Part shown: positions 6,468 to 7,820 of the stretch, piece after piece
Layout of the letters: each line of letters starts with the position of its first letter
How positions within the stretch are numbered: position 1 is the first letter of the stretch
Origin: a bacterium
Lineage (GTDB): Bacteria > Armatimonadota > Fimbriimonadia > Fimbriimonadales > GBS-DC
Direction: 5' to 3'
DNA: 7,820 nt
NCBI GenBank assembly: GCA_029335935.2
Contig: JARJMV020000076.1
Location: 1-7,820, forward strand
The notes under the pieces: model-generated
Seen by the model: the letters and a program-made list of their open reading frames with translations, nothing else
Told to the model about the DNA's origin: nothing
Database searches by the model: none
Program-made: the position numbers and the translations under genes

Positions 6468-6920
6468 ATGCGACGCTTTCGGTTTCGCTTGGAGCGAGTG
6501 TTGCGCTATCGGGAGACGCGCGAGGGGATCGCCTATCGCGCGTTGCAGGACGCGGTGCGCCAGCGCGTGCAACTGGAGATGCAAATCCGTGCGCTCGCTG
6601 AACAGATGCGTCAGATTGCGGAGGCTTCCATCCGCCCTGAAGAGTGGTCGCCGCGTGAGCAGACGCTCGCCGCGATGGCGACGCGCCTGCAACGCCTGCA
6701 GGACACACTGCCTTTGCTCCAAGAGCAGGAAGCACACGCGCGCGAGGTCTATCTCCAGGCGCGGCGCGAGCGCGACGCGCTCACCCAACTGCGCATCCGC
6801 GCCTACGAGCAGCACCAACACGAAATCCAACGCCTCGTGCAAAACGAGGTGGATGAGGCGGCGGTCTATGCGTATCAGCGACGCCTTTCAGAGGACGCTT
6901 CAACGGGTTCAGGCGATTGA
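6468..6920 (+). CDS. fliJ: Flagellar export protein FliJ
   Basis: FliJ is the small coiled-coil stalk of the flagellar type III export ATPase: it sits in the FliI ring, contacts FlhA and handles export chaperones. This 150-residue protein has the right length (E. coli 147) and the family start MRRFRFRLERVLRYRE, then an almost unbroken charged coiled coil to about residue 145, rich in Arg, Glu and Gln. The C-terminal QNEVDEAAVYAYQRR matches the FliJ end motif with its conserved (L/V)DE. There is no signal peptide or membrane segment. ATG 6468 gives the family N-terminus; ATG 6462 would add two residues. The gene overlaps the next one by 53 nt. Usually fliJ follows fliI, but here it heads a separate unit divergent from a sugar oxidoreductase. 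Low-complexity coiled coils can mimic FliJ, but the end motifs and the partner gene argue for it. Confidence 0.8.
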   Translation: MRRFRFRLERVLRYRETREGIAYRALQDAVRQRVQLEMQIRALAEQMRQIAEASIRPEEWSPREQTLAAMATRLQRLQDTLPLLQEQEAHAREVYLQARRERDALTQLRIRAYEQHQHEIQRLVQNEVDEAAVYAYQRRLSEDASTGSGD

Positions 6921-7407
6921 GAGCCGAGTGCGCGAGTTGCGGGGCGAAACAAGGCCGCCCCAGCCGTTCGAGACGGCGTTCGTGGCGCCTGTGGGGTTCC
7001 CTGTCGGCAGCGCGCCCCCGCCCGGCATGCATATCCGACCCGCCGTGCAGCAGTGGACGCCCCTCGTCGCGCCTATCGCCGCACGCTATAACCTCGATAC
7101 GGAGCTCATTCTGCGCGTCATCGAGGCAGAATCGGGGGGCGATCCGCGCGCCATCTCCCCTAAGGGGGCTATCGGGCTGATGCAGCTGATGCCCGAAACC
7201 GCACGCGCGCTGGGCGTACAAGACCCCTACGACCCCGTCCAGAACATCGAGGGGGGCGTGCGCTACCTCAATCATCTGATTCAACAGTTTGGCGACCTAT
7301 CGCTCGCGCTTGCCGCCTACAACGCGGGTCCGAGCAATGTGCGGCGCTATGGGGGCGTGCCACCGTTCCCTGAGACCCAACGCTACCTCGAACGCGTACT
7401 GGGCTAA
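6868..7407 (+). CDS. Lytic transglycosylase, SLT (goose-lysozyme-like) domain, probably flagellum-associated
   Basis: This 179-residue enzyme cleaves peptidoglycan glycan strands, forming 1,6-anhydro-muramyl ends. The catalytic domain occupies about 66-179: the catalytic Glu88 in IEAESGGDPRAIS, GAIGLMQLMPETA (100-112) and the third motif AYNAGPSNV (150-158). The first 27 residues (MRISDAFQRTLQRVQAIESR) form an amphipathic helix, followed by a Pro-rich linker. No Sec signal peptide is visible, although the substrate is outside the cytoplasm. With fliJ immediately before it, export through the flagellar type III apparatus is a reasonable inference, as for FlgJ, which also lacks a Sec signal. 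GAGG lies 9 nt before ATG 6868; ATG 6853 is an alternative that adds MRRRS. The start region overlaps the end of fliJ by 53 nt. The TAA stop overlaps the stop of the converging gene. Confidence 0.85.
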   Translation: MRISDAFQRTLQRVQAIESRVRELRGETRPPQPFETAFVAPVGFPVGSAPPPGMHIRPAVQQWTPLVAPIAARYNLDTELILRVIEAESGGDPRAISPKGAIGLMQLMPETARALGVQDPYDPVQNIEGGVRYLNHLIQQFGDLSLALAAYNAGPSNVRRYGGVPPFPETQRYLERVLG

Positions 7408-7820
7408 CGCTTCGCGAAGCGGTTCTGAGGTTTGAGCCGCGCCACGCGCGCTTCGTACTCGGCGTGGTCTTCGTAGAGAACCAGCAGGTTCGTCAACTTG
7501 CGCTTGGGCAACACCTTCACCTCGCGTCGGTAGTAGAGCGTGCTGGAGCCACCGCCGTCTAACGCAATCGCGTCCACGGCCCCCAACGCACGCATCATCT
7601 GCGCCAAGCGACGCAACGAGATGGGCTGCTCCACCACAGCCAGTATCAGTTTATTGTGCTTTGTGACGCCCACTGCGACGCGCTTGCCCAAAGCGTATAC
7701 CCGTCTATCGCGGAACCCCTCGCCTGGCGGGTAGAGTGAGATGCGCCCGTTTTGCAACAGGCGCGGACCTGCCCCCAACACGAGACGATAGTTGCTCCAG
7801 TCGCGTTGGCGGTGGAGCCT
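7404..7820 (-). CDS. Phosphodiester glycosidase family protein (NAGPA domain), C-terminal part, runs off right edge
   Basis: The frame is open to the window edge, giving the last 138 residues. It matches the end of the NAGPA fold (the domain of mammalian uncovering enzyme, which removes GlcNAc from GlcNAc-1-P-mannose; bacterial members are often annotated as exopolysaccharide biosynthesis proteins). Diagnostic parts are VLGAGPRLLQNGRI, an RVAVGVTKHNKLILAVV strand pair, IALDGGGSSTLYY (DGGGSST at 7559-7539) and LTNLLVLYE near the end. The C-terminal tail (HAEYEARVARLKPQNRFAKR) extends beyond the domain and is very basic. In bacteria such proteins probably act on glycan phosphodiesters at the envelope, but the substrate is unknown; a signal peptide would lie outside the window. 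GTG 7781 is not the real start, because homology continues upstream. Its TAG stop shares bases with the TAA of the converging transglycosylase gene. Confidence 0.88.
   Translation of the reverse strand, partial: RLHRQRDWSNYRLVLGAGPRLLQNGRISLYPPGEGFRDRRVYALGKRVAVGVTKHNKLILAVVEQPISLRRLAQMMRALGAVDAIALDGGGSSTLYYRREVKVLPKRKLTNLLVLYEDHAEYEARVARLKPQNRFAKR
7408..7421. repeat. 14-bp perfect palindrome at the convergent gene ends
   Basis: CGCTTCG followed by CGAAGCG is fully self-complementary. It starts one base after the transglycosylase stop and lies within the last codons of the glycosidase gene. As RNA it could form a 5-bp stem with a CGCG loop on either strand. Without a T-run on either side, evidence for a two-way terminator is weak. 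Confidence 0.45.

Noticed and set aside
6336..6842. N-terminal extension of the oxidoreductase on the minus strand
   Set aside because: The family N-terminus begins at ATG 6335. The extra stretch is antisense to fliJ plus the intergenic spacer and shows no domain.
6304..6867. Long upstream extension of the transglycosylase frame across the whole of fliJ
   Set aside because: The translated extension is Arg/Ser/Cys-rich with no domain and reads like the shifted frame of a GC-rich coiled-coil gene. The transglycosylase homology and a Shine-Dalgarno site support a start near 6868.
1..7820. Mobile element, phage, CRISPR, defence system or biosynthetic cluster
   Set aside because: No transposase, integrase, terminal repeats, spaced direct repeats or defence domains were seen on either strand; every gene belongs to a housekeeping or widespread metabolic family.

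Overview
The window is a GC-rich bacterial chromosomal stretch with nine genes or gene parts and almost no non-coding DNA. Its content is housekeeping: type II fatty acid synthesis, sugar metabolism and flagellar export. I see no tRNA, rRNA, CRISPR array, insertion sequence or phage gene. The lineage cannot be fixed from the sequence. The GC-rich codon use, the FliJ plus small lytic transglycosylase pair, the secreted three-domain phosphoesterase and the phosphodiester glycosidase would suit a phylum such as Armatimonadota, but that is a low-confidence inference.

Layout. On the minus strand, read from right to left, are a Gfo/Idh/MocA oxidoreductase (6335 to 5355), a ribokinase-type PfkB kinase (5351 to 4449), a secreted calcineurin-like phosphoesterase (4412 to 2850), and the operon fabD, fabG, acpP, fabF (2815 to the left edge). 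Divergent from the oxidoreductase, on the plus strand, are fliJ (6468 to 6920) and an overlapping lytic transglycosylase gene (6868 to 7407). Converging on that pair, with overlapping stop codons, is the 3' part of a phosphodiester glycosidase (NAGPA-type) gene that runs off the right edge.

How the genes work together. FabD loads malonyl onto AcpP, FabF condenses it with the growing acyl chain, and FabG reduces the product; the genes are tightly packed with overlapping stop and start codons. The oxidoreductase and sugar kinase form a two-gene, translationally coupled unit, probably for carbohydrate catabolism. FliJ and the transglycosylase look like a flagellar export and wall-remodelling pair.

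The points most worth a second look are these. (1) fabF carries an in-frame TGA at codon 250, where the family has glycine, and the homologous reading frame continues on both sides; the TGA sits at the centre of a perfect 15-bp palindrome. (2) A 12-bp perfect inverted repeat encloses the fabD start codon and a TATACT -10 box. (3) Genes that follow an intergenic gap have a TANNNT box 6 to 10 nt before the start and no normally spaced Shine-Dalgarno site, while operon-internal genes have ordinary Shine-Dalgarno sites, which suggests leaderless transcripts. (4) The divergent oxidoreductase/fliJ spacer has mirrored start modules around a potential three-helix fold.
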